A stretch of 64,000 bases of DNA. Source: Hyphomicrobiales bacterium (GTDB taxonomy: Bacteria; Pseudomonadota; Alphaproteobacteria; Rhizobiales; Rhizobiaceae). The position numbers and the translations under genes were made by a program. The stretch's first letter is position 1; each line of letters opens with the position of its first letter. Location: contig UBXM01000004.1 in the NCBI GenBank assembly GCA_900469445.1, positions 186,001-250,000 of the forward strand, in the 5' to 3' direction. The notes under the pieces are model-generated. The model saw only the letters and a list, made by a program, of their open reading frames with translations. It was not told where the DNA came from and did not search any database. Positions 26,869 to 34,966 of the stretch are shown here, one piece after another.

Positions 26869-26899
26869 GCATTAAATATAGGACTCCTATATTTAATGC
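26869..26899 (-). promoter_or_regulatory. 31-bp perfect palindrome: probable MarR operator overlapping the marR promoter
   Basis: Two perfect 15-base arms (left arm GCATTAAATATAGGA) flank one central base. Within it, in the marR direction, a -35-like TTGCAT (26901-26896) is followed after 17 bases by a -10-like TATTTA (26878-26873). Seven bases further lies the A of the marR ATG. A repressor bound here would cover the whole promoter, and the transcript would start at or next to the start codon. The palindrome is seen directly; the promoter and MarR binding are inferred. Confidence 0.8.
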
Positions 26900-26933
26900 A
26901 AGAGCATATGGGAACACGGCCCGGCGCGACTTC

Positions 26934-27755
26934 TTACAAGACCACGCTGGCGAAGAACTGCAGGGCGATCACGATCAGGAACAGAGCGAAACCGATTTCG
27001 AGCTGCCGCTTCGACAGCGCGTGGGCAAGTCTGGCGCCATAGGGTGCCGTATAAAGCGTGACCGGGATCAGCAGGGCGACGGCCAGCCAGTTGATGTAAC
27101 CGGTTGAAAACGGCGGCAGGCCGGCTTTGCCCCAGCCGCCCCAGACATAACCGACGAGACCCGGGATCGAGATCAGCACGCCGACACCCGAAGAGGTGGC
27201 GACAGCCTGATGGATGGTGCGGCCGTAAAGCGTCATGAAGGTATTGTTCAGCACGCCGCCGCCGATGCCCATCAGGCCCGAGAGAATGCCGATCCCCGTC
27301 CCCACCAGGAATTTCAGCGGATTGCCGGGAAGATCATCGCCGAGCCTCCAGCTCGCGCGATTGAAAATCATCCTCAGCGCCAGAACCAGAGCGATCACCG
27401 CGAAGATCAGCCTCAACTCGGTGCTGGAGGCCAAGGCGGCAATCAGCGTCGCGATGATCGTGCCGAGCGGCACCGCAACGATCCAGCCCTTGAGGAGATC
27501 GATATCCACCGCGCCGCGCTGGCGATGGGCGGCAAAGGAGCGAACCGAGGTCGGCACGATGATGGCAAGCGAGGTTCCGAGCGCCAGATGCATGCGCACC
27601 GCATCATCCACACCCAGAAGCCCGAAGACATGGAAGAAGATCGGCACGAGGATCGCACCGCCGCCGATGCCGAACAGACCGGCAAGCAGCCCCGCCAGCA
27701 CGCCGGCAGCCAGCAAGGCAACGACGAAGGGAAGAATATCGATAAAGGCAGGCAT
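26934..27755 (-). CDS. TauE/SafE-family sulfite exporter-like membrane protein
   Basis: The 273-residue protein has about eight membrane helices and two repeated family motifs, GLLAGLFGIGGGAILVPIFFHVFG in the first half and GILSGLMGIGGGVLNNTFMTLYG in the second. These proteins export sulfite, sulfoacetate or related organosulfur ions. I chose the ATG at 27755, with GGAG upstream; an ATG 24 bases earlier is possible. It lies just upstream of the marR operator on the same strand. With the redoxin and MOSC genes it suggests that the cluster handles oxidised or reactive sulfur, but co-regulation with marR is not shown. Confidence 0.9.
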   Translation of the reverse strand: MPAFIDILPFVVALLAAGVLAGLLAGLFGIGGGAILVPIFFHVFGLLGVDDAVRMHLALGTSLAIIVPTSVRSFAAHRQRGAVDIDLLKGWIVAVPLGTIIATLIAALASSTELRLIFAVIALVLALRMIFNRASWRLGDDLPGNPLKFLVGTGIGILSGLMGIGGGVLNNTFMTLYGRTIHQAVATSSGVGVLISIPGLVGYVWGGWGKAGLPPFSTGYINWLAVALLIPVTLYTAPYGARLAHALSKRQLEIGFALFLIVIALQFFASVVL

Positions 27756-28522
27756 CGCGTTCTCCAGCGACGAGCGCATGAACTGGATCGAGGACGGGAA
27801 GACGGAAGAGAATGAACGGGCAAGGTGACAGAAGCCTCCCGCCCTGTCATCTTACGGTGACCTAATGGCATCATTGTCGACGTCAGGCAAGCCGCGGCCC
27901 CGCGACCGCCGCCGCACATCGCGCGACCGTCAGAATGCTCGACCAAAAGTCAACAGATGGCTTGCTTTCGTGCCTATGAAGACGACCGATCAGGATAGCT
28001 GTCTCCCAACGCATCATGCCGAAAACCTACCCAGTTTTCGGTGATTGCGGTGTGCGATCCCGAACGGACTACCGTGGCCGTTGCGCGTCATCCATGACCT
28101 ATGGCGCCGTAACACGGACACCGTTCGTCTCACCGACCCCAGCTTCTCGCCGACGCGATGTCGCCGAGGAACGGGGTCGGTTTTTCTCCGTCGGCATCCT
28201 TATCCATTTCCGAACTCCTCCCCCAAACGGGTGGCGACGACGCGGTGAACGAGTGCTGAAATACCCCTAAAACAAAGGGGGCATTTCATGGTAGCCCGAC
28301 AGCTATTCCTGCTCACCGAGGGATGCGCGCAAGCAGAAATCGTCAGCGTTCGAAGCGATTGGGTGATCGCGGGGAAACCGTCGCAGGTCAAAAATCCGGC
28401 TCGTCAAGATCCAGTTTCCGGCGCTCTGCGTATGCAAGTAGAGGTATGTTGCACCAATTGCGGTGTCAGGATACCAGATTACCCATAGTGAGATTAATTG
28501 CCGTAACTGGAAGTCGATCATC
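27756..28522. other. 767-base stretch without a confident gene
   Basis: Between the TauE/SafE gene and the small hypothetical gene at 28523 I find only short open frames of poor composition. The longest plausible one (28288-28488, plus strand, 66 codons) begins after a small CCCCT/AGGGG hairpin at 28264-28280 and has no recognisable domain; I do not call it. The region also holds the promoter of the TauE/SafE gene. No tRNA or repeat was recognised. It may be a decayed region. Confidence 0.5.
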
Positions 28523-28741
28523 ATGGCGAATATCGCGAAGAAAAATGCAGCTCCACCGGAAGGCGACACGACCCTTGAAGAGGATATGGTCGAACTCGGC
28601 TTCAGTTCGCTCGATGATCTCGCAATGATGATGGTGGAGGCGCTGACGCTTCCGGCACCGACGGATTTCAGCAGCACCAATGGTTCGGATACCGGCCAAG
28701 CGGATCCACTCGCGCCTCAATCCTCCAAGCGGATCAACTGA
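28523..28741 (+). CDS. Small acidic hypothetical protein
   Basis: The 72-residue frame encodes MANIAKKNAAPPEGDTTLEE followed by a helical stretch with EELGFSS-like spacing (DMVELGFSSLDDLAMMMVEA) and a low-complexity tail. It is acidic and soluble. No family is recognised. The ATG has only a weak ribosome site (GGAAGTCGATC). The opposite strand is also open here, so the coding call is tentative. It is convergent with the extensin-like gene. Confidence 0.4.
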   Translation: MANIAKKNAAPPEGDTTLEEDMVELGFSSLDDLAMMMVEALTLPAPTDFSSTNGSDTGQADPLAPQSSKRIN

Positions 28742-28778
28742 CCTCTTTCATATTGGTTTTCAGGCGCCACTCACCCCG

Positions 28779-30065
28779 TCAGTCGCAATACTGGCGGCCG
28801 CCCTTGCGTGAGCGCAGGTCGAAGTGAAAATGGTTCCAGTGCTCCTTGTTGCTGCCGGGGCCGAGCACCGTCGAGAAATACTTGCAGCTGTCGCCGCGCA
28901 CCGACTTCAGCAGCCCGCCCTCGCGGAAGGAGAACAGGCCCTTCTTGCGCACATCGATGGCATGGCCGTTCTTGAGCGTGATTCTGCCGATATCGATGGC
29001 GTTGCCGCGCGCATGTTCCGACATCGGGTTGTAGCGCTGGCGGCTGTTGTTCATCTTGCGGCAGGAATAACCACCCATCGGCTGGATCTGGCGGATACCG
29101 GTCAGATAACGGGTACGAGCGGAGATCGCCAGATCGTTCTTCACCCATTTGGCGAAGGCGAGCGTCACCTGGCAGTTCAGCGTCACGGCCGGCTTGACGT
29201 CGATGCCGCCGGACAGGCCGGAAAGCTTCACCGGATGATCGATACCACAGCTTTTCCCCTGAGAGATGCGCGGCAGATCCTTGAACTCGACGCCGAGCCG
29301 GCGAAGCTCGGTGCGGCAGGCCACTTCCGACTGGGGCATGACGGTACGCTGCCAGGCGCCATCGGGCATGCTCATCGGGGCATCGCCGGCTGCCGGATTG
29401 TTCGGCCGCAGCATCGCCACTTCCTGCACGTCCGCAGGCGCGCGGCTTGGCGCAACGACCGGCGAATTATCGTTCCAGGTCATCGAGGCCGCCGCCCCCT
29501 GCCCGCCAATCCCTGCGCCCAAACCGGCCCCTTGTCGCTTCGGTGGCACGATGACACGGTCATCCGGGCTCGGGTCGACGATCGGCTGGCGTCTGGCATT
29601 GAGCGCCACCGGATTGTCCGTGCCGATGCCGCCGACAACCGGCTGGTCGCCGACGCCCTCGGCAATATCGCCGTCCTGCTCTTCGGCAAGGCCGACGACA
29701 TCGCTTTCATCCGGGCCAAAGCCGAATTCCTCGTCCATGCTGACGCCGCCTGCCGGGATGGTCGCCGGTGCGCCACCCGGCGCGCGCAGATAATGACCGC
29801 CGTCATTCGTTGACGATTGCGTGCCAGGAGCCGCCAGATATCCGCCGCCGCTCGCCTGCGAGACGGGCGCGGAGGCAACGGGATAGGGCTGCTGCGAAAC
29901 AGGGTGCGAAATCGATGCGGGCGGCGCAGAACGGGAAATCGAGCCGACCTGTGCGCCATTGTCGATCGATGCCGGCGGCACGAGGCTTTCAGCCGAACAG
30001 GCGACCAGCATGGTCGAAACCAGAAGCGAGCCGATCACTCGCGTCGATAGGGAAGCATACGCCAT
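28779..30065 (-). CDS. Extensin-like C-terminal domain lipoprotein
   Basis: The 428-residue protein has a lipoprotein signal (GSLLVSTMLVAC-SAES, lipobox LVAC), so it is tethered to a membrane in the envelope. A long Pro/Gly/Ser/Ala-rich linker spans about 25-235. The C-terminal extensin-like domain (about 240-428) has CRTELRRLGVEFKDLP, CGIDHPVKLSGL and the zinc-peptidase-like motif SEHARGNAIDIGRITLKNG. It ends with NKEHWNHFHFDL. This fold is related to the MepA/DD-carboxypeptidase LAS-like group, so it may cut or bind peptidoglycan. The substrate is not established. Confidence 0.9.
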   Translation of the reverse strand: MAYASLSTRVIGSLLVSTMLVACSAESLVPPASIDNGAQVGSISRSAPPASISHPVSQQPYPVASAPVSQASGGGYLAAPGTQSSTNDGGHYLRAPGGAPATIPAGGVSMDEEFGFGPDESDVVGLAEEQDGDIAEGVGDQPVVGGIGTDNPVALNARRQPIVDPSPDDRVIVPPKRQGAGLGAGIGGQGAAASMTWNDNSPVVAPSRAPADVQEVAMLRPNNPAAGDAPMSMPDGAWQRTVMPQSEVACRTELRRLGVEFKDLPRISQGKSCGIDHPVKLSGLSGGIDVKPAVTLNCQVTLAFAKWVKNDLAISARTRYLTGIRQIQPMGGYSCRKMNNSRQRYNPMSEHARGNAIDIGRITLKNGHAIDVRKKGLFSFREGGLLKSVRGDSCKYFSTVLGPGSNKEHWNHFHFDLRSRKGGRQYCD

Positions 30066-30250
30066 ACCAGTTGCCTCTCGCTCGATGCCGAAATGACACA
30101 GATTTCGATTTTAGGCAGATTGGGTAAACGAAAGCTTGATGAAGCATGGCCGTTTCCGGGCGATTTCGGATCACTGTCGCCTTGTTACGAGAAAGGGCCG
30201 GAAGCTTGCGCATCCCGGCCCTCGCCTGGTTCAGACCTGCCAGTCCCGCA

Positions 30251-32065
30251 TCAGGCAGCGCGGGACATGCGCCGGCCATCGGCTTCACCGAGCCGGAAAG
30301 CGCCCAAAAGCTGCTGCAGATGCAGGCTCTGGTCGGCGAGCGTCTGGCTTGCCGCCGTCGTCTCTTCCACCATGGCGGCGTTTTGCTGGGTCATCTGGTC
30401 CATGTGATTGACCGAGGAATTGATCTCGGCCAGCCCACTCGCCTGTTCCTGCGAGGTGGTGGCGATCGTCTCCACATGCGCGTTGACCTTCTCGACCAGC
30501 GCCGAAATCTCGACCAGCGCGTCACCGGTCGAACGGACGAGGGTCACGCCGCCCTCCACTTCCTGCACCGAATTGCCGATCAGCACCTTGATCTCCTTGG
30601 CAGCGGTTGCCGAGCGCTGCGCCAGTTCGCGCACTTCCTGTGCGACGACGGCAAAGCCCCTGCCCGCCTCTCCGGCCCGTGCCGCCTCGACGCCCGCATT
30701 CAGCGCCAGAAGATTGGTCTGGAAGGCGATCTCGTCGATCACCGAGATGATCTGACTGATCTGCCCCGACGAATGCTCGATGCGCCCCATGGCATCGATC
30801 GCATTGCGGACGATTTCGCCGGAGCGGCTGGCGCTGAGCTTGGTTTCACTCACCATCTCGCGCGCTTCCCTGGCTCTCTGGGAGGCCGTGCGTACGGTGG
30901 TGGTGATCTCGTCGAGCGCCGCTGCGGTCTCTTCCAAGGCCGCGGCCTGCTGCTCCGTGCGCCTTGCAAGATTGCCCGTCGCGCCGGAAATGTCGGAGGC
31001 GCTGTCACGCACGATCATGCCGGTTTCGGAAATCGCCATGATCGCCGCATTGAGCGCACCCACCGCGTCGTTGAAATCCTGGGCGATCTTGGCGTAATCC
31101 TCGCCGATATCGCCAAGCGACACCGAAAGATCACCGGCCGCGAGATTTTCCAACGCCTGCCCGAGTTCACGCATGGCATGAGACTGCCGATCGGCTGTAG
31201 TCGAAATCGCCCTTTCGCTCGCCGAACGTTCGGCCGCGATGGCACGCTGTTGTTCCGCCTCGCGTGCCTGCAATGCCGCCCGTTCCTCGACATTGTCGCG
31301 CAGCACGACCAGCGCCCGCGCCATTTCACCGATCTCGTTCTTCTGTTCGGTACAGGGAACCGCAATCCCCGTCGCTCCGCCGGCGATCGACTGAAGCACC
31401 TCTTGCACGCGCGACAGCGGCCCGGTCACGCTCTTCACGACGAGCCACGCCCCGCCGATCAACAAAAGAGCCCCGACGGCGAAAATCATGGCGAAATCGG
31501 TCGCGTCCTTGCGGAACATCGCCTTCAGGTCATCGACATAAACGCCGGTGCCGACGACCCAGCCCCAGGGCGCGAAACCGGCAACATGCGAAAACTTCTC
31601 CACCGGTTCGCTGGCACCGGGTTTCGGCCAGTAATAATCGACGAAACCCTTGCCGTTCGCCTTCACCACCTGGACGAATTCGACGAACAGGAATTTTCCG
31701 TTCGGATCCTTGTTCTGGGAAAGATCAGAGCCGTTCATCTCCGGTTTCACCGCATGCATGACCATGTTCGGATGCATATCGTTGATCCAGAAATAGCCGG
31801 AGCCGTTGTCGTAGCGCATGGCGGCGATCACACCCTTCGCCTCGGCCTGCGCCTGATCGCGAGACAGGTTGCCGGAGGCTTCCAGCGCCTGATATTTGGC
31901 AAGCACGGCAAGTGCCGTGTCGTTCATCTGGGCAAGCCCGGCCTTCCGCTCCCGCTCGGATGAGGCATAACTTTCGAAAAGACTGAAGGTCAGCGTGCCG
32001 GCCAGAATGACGAGCGACAGCGCGACAAGACAATAAAGACGCCAGGAAATGGCTAGACGTTGCAT
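30251..32065 (-). CDS. Methyl-accepting chemotaxis protein with periplasmic sCache domain
   Basis: The 604-residue receptor has a membrane helix at about 9-29. A single-Cache sensor follows (about 35-185), with GSGYFWINDMHPNMVMHAVKPEMNG, the classical sCache_2 motif, and GWVVGTGVYVDDL. A second membrane helix, a HAMP domain near 210-265 and a long methyl-accepting coiled coil complete it. The signalling tip is EIAFQTNLLALNAGVEAARAGEAGRGFAVVAQEVRELAQRSA. There is no C-terminal CheR-binding pentapeptide. The ATG at 32065 has GGGGAGGG upstream; a longer start is unlikely because it would precede the first helix by 46 residues. sCache_2 receptors often sense small carboxylates; the ligand is unknown here. 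Confidence 0.94.
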   Translation of the reverse strand: MQRLAISWRLYCLVALSLVILAGTLTFSLFESYASSERERKAGLAQMNDTALAVLAKYQALEASGNLSRDQAQAEAKGVIAAMRYDNGSGYFWINDMHPNMVMHAVKPEMNGSDLSQNKDPNGKFLFVEFVQVVKANGKGFVDYYWPKPGASEPVEKFSHVAGFAPWGWVVGTGVYVDDLKAMFRKDATDFAMIFAVGALLLIGGAWLVVKSVTGPLSRVQEVLQSIAGGATGIAVPCTEQKNEIGEMARALVVLRDNVEERAALQAREAEQQRAIAAERSASERAISTTADRQSHAMRELGQALENLAAGDLSVSLGDIGEDYAKIAQDFNDAVGALNAAIMAISETGMIVRDSASDISGATGNLARRTEQQAAALEETAAALDEITTTVRTASQRAREAREMVSETKLSASRSGEIVRNAIDAMGRIEHSSGQISQIISVIDEIAFQTNLLALNAGVEAARAGEAGRGFAVVAQEVRELAQRSATAAKEIKVLIGNSVQEVEGGVTLVRSTGDALVEISALVEKVNAHVETIATTSQEQASGLAEINSSVNHMDQMTQQNAAMVEETTAASQTLADQSLHLQQLLGAFRLGEADGRRMSRAA

Positions 32066-32309
32066 GATACCCTCCCCGATATTTGCAATTCCCATTAAAT
32101 GATAACAATCGGAAGTTACCGCCCCGTGAAGAACTGGGCGTGTGCGGGACGGACAAAGTGGAACGCAAAACTGTTCTTTGGATAAGCTCCGTTTCCAAGT
32201 CATGACGACCGGGCATGGTCGTCATGACCAAAAGAAACTGGCAATCGGCAGAAACAAGGCTAGTGTCCGCCTCCCGACAAACACGATCAATTTAAAGGAT
32301 GATTCCGGA

Positions 32310-32696
32310 ATGACCGAAGCCGCCAAACCGACCGGTGAACTGACCCTGAGAACGCTGGCCATGCCAAGTGACGCCAATCCGGCCGGCGACATTTTCGGCG
32401 GTTGGGTCATGGCCCAGATGGACCTTGCCAGCGGCATCCGCGCCGCCGAGCGCGCCCGCGGCCGCGTCGTCACCGCAGCGGTCAAGGAAATGGCCTTCCA
32501 GCTTCCGGTCAAGATCGGCGACACACTCGCCATCTACACGGAAATCACCCGCGTCGGCACAACGTCGATCACGCTCAATGTCGAAGCATGGGCTCACCGC
32601 TCGCGCCATCAGGCCCAGGAAAAAGTCACCGCAGCAACCTTCGTCATGGTCGCGCTCGACGAAGACGGCAAGCCGAAGGCGGTACCGGCCGAATGA
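32310..32696 (+). CDS. yciA: YciA-type acyl-CoA thioesterase
   Basis: The 128-residue hotdog-fold enzyme hydrolyses short to medium acyl-CoAs in the cytoplasm. It has LRTLAMPSDANPAGDIFGGWVMAQMDLASGI, with the catalytic Asp in the PAGDIFGGW block. AVKEMAFQLPVKIGDTLAIYTEI follows, then a C-terminal AATFVMVALDEDGKP strand, all typical of YciA. The ATG at 32310 matches the family N-terminus; a longer frame upstream is non-homologous. A GC-rich hairpin lies 66 bases after the stop. It is divergent from the chemoreceptor with no clear functional link. Confidence 0.93.
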   Translation: MTEAAKPTGELTLRTLAMPSDANPAGDIFGGWVMAQMDLASGIRAAERARGRVVTAAVKEMAFQLPVKIGDTLAIYTEITRVGTTSITLNVEAWAHRSRHQAQEKVTAATFVMVALDEDGKPKAVPAE

Positions 32697-32761
32697 TTGC
32701 GCTCTGTCGCAACAGCCACTTCGCTTTGGCACCCGAGGGCGGCAATCGAATTTAGAACGGA

Positions 32762-32791
32762 ACCGCCCCGACGGACCAATTTCGGGGCGGT
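32762..32791 (+). terminator. Hairpin downstream of yciA
   Basis: ACCGCCCCGA and TCGGGGCGGT form a 10-bp perfect stem with a 10-base loop. It lies 66 bases after the yciA stop and 44 bases before the end of the convergent broken toxin gene. There is no U-run, so it may be a transcript-end stabiliser or a weak terminator. Confidence 0.55.
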
Positions 32792-32834
32792 AATGGCTGC
32801 CAAGCAAGACTACCGACCAGGAACAACAGGCGCC

Positions 32835-33425
32835 TCATGCAAGGGATGTACACAGCTGCACAGTGGCTAGAAGCTTCCGGTGAAGAGGCACTTCCGGGTT
32901 ATAATACAGAAGGTCCAGATATTCGGAAGGTCGAGCCTGAAACATGAAAATTGGCTCCACTTCCGAATTGTCGATAATGACATACTCGTGGGCCATCCTC
33001 AGGGCCGCGGGCAGATGTTTCAATGATGCATCATAACGCCGGATAATGTCCCGCTTGGGGATATCGTGTCCTCCATTCCTTACGCGGAATTACACACGTT
33101 CGACACTCAATGCTGGTGTTTCTAAAATCACATAGATCAGACCGACATTGAAACCCGCTTCTCTCGCCCGTCGCATCACGTTGAGCGAATGTTTACTGCT
33201 CAATGTCGTCTCAAAGCAGAAATCGGCGCCTGCAACGATGGCACTATCGATTTGCTCGATAGCAACGCGACCGGCTCGAATTCGCCGCGCACCACCTTCA
33301 ACATCGTCAGAAAGTGCTTTGGCAATCTCATCAGCGTTTACAAACAACCCGGAGGGAGCAAGTTTGTCGTAAATGGAGGATTTACCCGAACCGTTCGGCC
33401 CTGCCAAGATTATGCAGTCCGGCAC
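32835..33425 (-). pseudogene. Zeta-toxin-like AAA/P-loop kinase gene interrupted by an in-frame stop
   Basis: Reading from a GTG at 33425, the first 111 codons give MPDCIILAGPNGSGKSSIYDKL with Walker A GPNGSGKSS. FVNADEIAK, the ICFETTLSSK-like segment DFCFETTLSSKHSLNVMRRA and GLIYVILETPALSVERV follow. A TAA codon at 33092-33090 then interrupts. The same frame continues without another stop as FRVRNGGHDIPKRDIIRRYD, then KHLPAALRMAHEYVIIDNSE, which is the normal continuation of this zeta-like family, through to 32835. So a single nonsense codon splits an otherwise full-length toxin of about 196 codons. It follows the probable antitoxin gene by 9 bases. A sequencing error at one base cannot be excluded. 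Confidence 0.82.
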
Positions 33426-33434
33426 GGCAGTGCT

Positions 33435-33680
33435 CTATCGTATCTTGTTTTTGGCGATATGATGACTTTGCTTCATCACATCGCCATAAGAGATTTCCGC
33501 ATTAGCCGTCATACGGCCGACCACCGGGCGCGTTTTCGGCTTGGAGTAAACGGCATTCACAGGCTCAAGACCGAGCGTCGCGGCGCGTTCAGCCGCTTCC
33601 CTGCCGATTTGCATAATTGCGTGTTTACGCTGTTTTACACGATCCAGTAGCATCGAGGCCCCTTCATCTTGGCCTGTCAT
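33435..33680 (-). CDS. Probable antitoxin partner of the zeta-like toxin
   Basis: The 81-codon frame encodes a basic, helical small protein (LLDRVKQRKHAIMQIGREAA, then GLEPVNAVYSKPKTRPVVGR) immediately upstream of the toxin gene, with a 9-base gap. Its position and size fit an antitoxin that neutralises a zeta-like kinase; the sequence itself is not firmly recognised. The ATG at 33680 lies inside a CATGATATCATG palindrome. An internal ATG at 33653 has a better ribosome site (GAAGGGG), so the product may be 72 residues. With the toxin broken, it may be a remnant. Confidence 0.65.
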   Translation of the reverse strand: MTGQDEGASMLLDRVKQRKHAIMQIGREAAERAATLGLEPVNAVYSKPKTRPVVGRMTANAEISYGDVMKQSHHIAKNKIR

Positions 33681-33689
33681 GATATCATG
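33678..33689. promoter_or_regulatory. Palindrome over the antitoxin start, possible autoregulatory site
   Basis: CATGATATCATG is a perfect 12-base palindrome that includes the first possible antitoxin start codon. Toxin-antitoxin operons are often repressed through such a site. That it works here is an inference. Confidence 0.35.
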
Positions 33690-33759
33690 TTTCTCGTCAG
33701 GCGCGACTGCAATGCTCCCAAATCTTTCTGACTATCGGGCTTCCGGTCGCCCGCCAGCC

Positions 33760-34962
33760 TCACCCCTTCAAGAACACCGACCCCTCATCAAAACTTAGGC
33801 CCGGAAACACTTTGCTCGTCAGGTTGCCCGGCTTGATGTCGAACTGGCGGTAGAGCATGGCGGCGGCGAGTTCGCGGACGTCGCCGGTCGGCATCAGGTC
33901 GCGTTCGTCCAGCAACTTGCCCTCGCCCAAGCCCGGCCACTGACCGAGCACCTTGCCGCCGGCCACGCCGCCACCGGCAAGCACGGCAAGGCCGCCGGTG
34001 CCGTGGTCGGTGCCGCTGGTGCCGTTTTCGCGGGCGGTACGGCCGAACTCGGTCATGGCGACAACCACGGTTTTGCTCCAGGCGTCCTCGCCCAAAGCCT
34101 CCTTCAGCGAAACGATCGCGGTCGCGAGATCGCCAGCCGCCTTCTTGAACTGGCCGGCCTGCCCGACATGGGTATCCCAGCCATTGATCGAAAAACTCGC
34201 GACGCGGTATTGCTCGCGCAGCATTCCGCCGGCGAGTTTCGCCATGTCGGCGATGCCCGAACCACGCTTTGCGTCCGTGTAGAGAAGATCCGCCGCCTTG
34301 TCCGTCGTCTTGGCCTCGTCAAAAGCCTTGGCGAAAAGCGGATCGCGCGAATAAAGGCGATCGAGAAAAGCGATTTCGTCGTCTGCCAGTGAAAAATCGC
34401 TCTGGCTGGACCAGCTGTCCGCCTGGTTGGGTCCGGTCAGGATCAGCTCCATCGACGTATTGATGTCGATCGCCTTGCGGGCATCCGAGCGTGGGATCAC
34501 TGCCAGAGCCCGGTTCAGCCAACCGCTCTTCTGGCTCTTGTCGATGCCGCCCGTCTCCAGAATATCCTGACCGTCGAAATGGCTTCGCTGATCACGATAG
34601 GGCGTCGAAACGGCATGGACGAAGGACAAGTGCCCCGCCTTCCACAGCGGCATCAGCGCCGAAGCGGCCGGGTTCAGTCCGAAAAAGCCGTCGAGATCGA
34701 GCAGGCCGGTATCCGGGGTCAATGCCAGTTTGGGGCGCAGCGCCGCAAAGGCCGGATCGCCATAGGGCTGTACGAGATCGAGGCCATCCATCGCCCCGCG
34801 CAGGATGATGGTGACAAAGCGATTGTCTCCGGGCATGGCGGCGAATGTAACCGGGGTTAAAACAGGTGCCGCCGCCGCGCAGCAGGCTCCAGCCAAAAAA
34901 CCCCTCCGTGACATTCCGAGGCGGGAGAGGCGAAAATTCGTAGCGCTCTCGTTCTGGCTCAT
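33760..34962 (-). CDS. DUF1501 protein with Tat signal
   Basis: The 400-residue protein starts with a twin-arginine signal (SRRGFLAGACCAAAAPVLTPVTFA), so it is exported folded. The DUF1501 domain covers the rest. It shows FVTIILRGAMDGLDLVQPYGDP, the HAVSTPYRDQRSHFDGQDILETGG block, FSINGWDTHVGQ, VVVAMTEFGRTARENGTSGTDHGTGG and VLGQWPGL. The fold resembles alkaline phosphatase/sulfatase-type proteins, and the Asp/His residues in these motifs could bind metal, but no activity is known. The ATG at 34962 has AGGAG upstream and lies 4 bases after the DUF1800 stop; the two are an operon. Confidence 0.9.
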   Translation of the reverse strand: MSQNESATNFRLSRLGMSRRGFLAGACCAAAAPVLTPVTFAAMPGDNRFVTIILRGAMDGLDLVQPYGDPAFAALRPKLALTPDTGLLDLDGFFGLNPAASALMPLWKAGHLSFVHAVSTPYRDQRSHFDGQDILETGGIDKSQKSGWLNRALAVIPRSDARKAIDINTSMELILTGPNQADSWSSQSDFSLADDEIAFLDRLYSRDPLFAKAFDEAKTTDKAADLLYTDAKRGSGIADMAKLAGGMLREQYRVASFSINGWDTHVGQAGQFKKAAGDLATAIVSLKEALGEDAWSKTVVVAMTEFGRTARENGTSGTDHGTGGLAVLAGGGVAGGKVLGQWPGLGEGKLLDERDLMPTGDVRELAAAMLYRQFDIKPGNLTSKVFPGLSFDEGSVFLKG

Positions 34963-34966
34963 CAGC

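Noticed and set aside
24772..27042. 756-codon open frame on the plus strand across the redoxin, exported-protein and MarR genes
   Set aside because: Its composition is atypical and it overlaps four well-supported minus-strand genes and the perfect operator palindrome.
28303..28680. 125-codon minus-strand frame with a hydrophobic segment
   Set aside because: Ser/Ile-rich first part is the complement of the plus-strand small gene, and there is no good start or family match.
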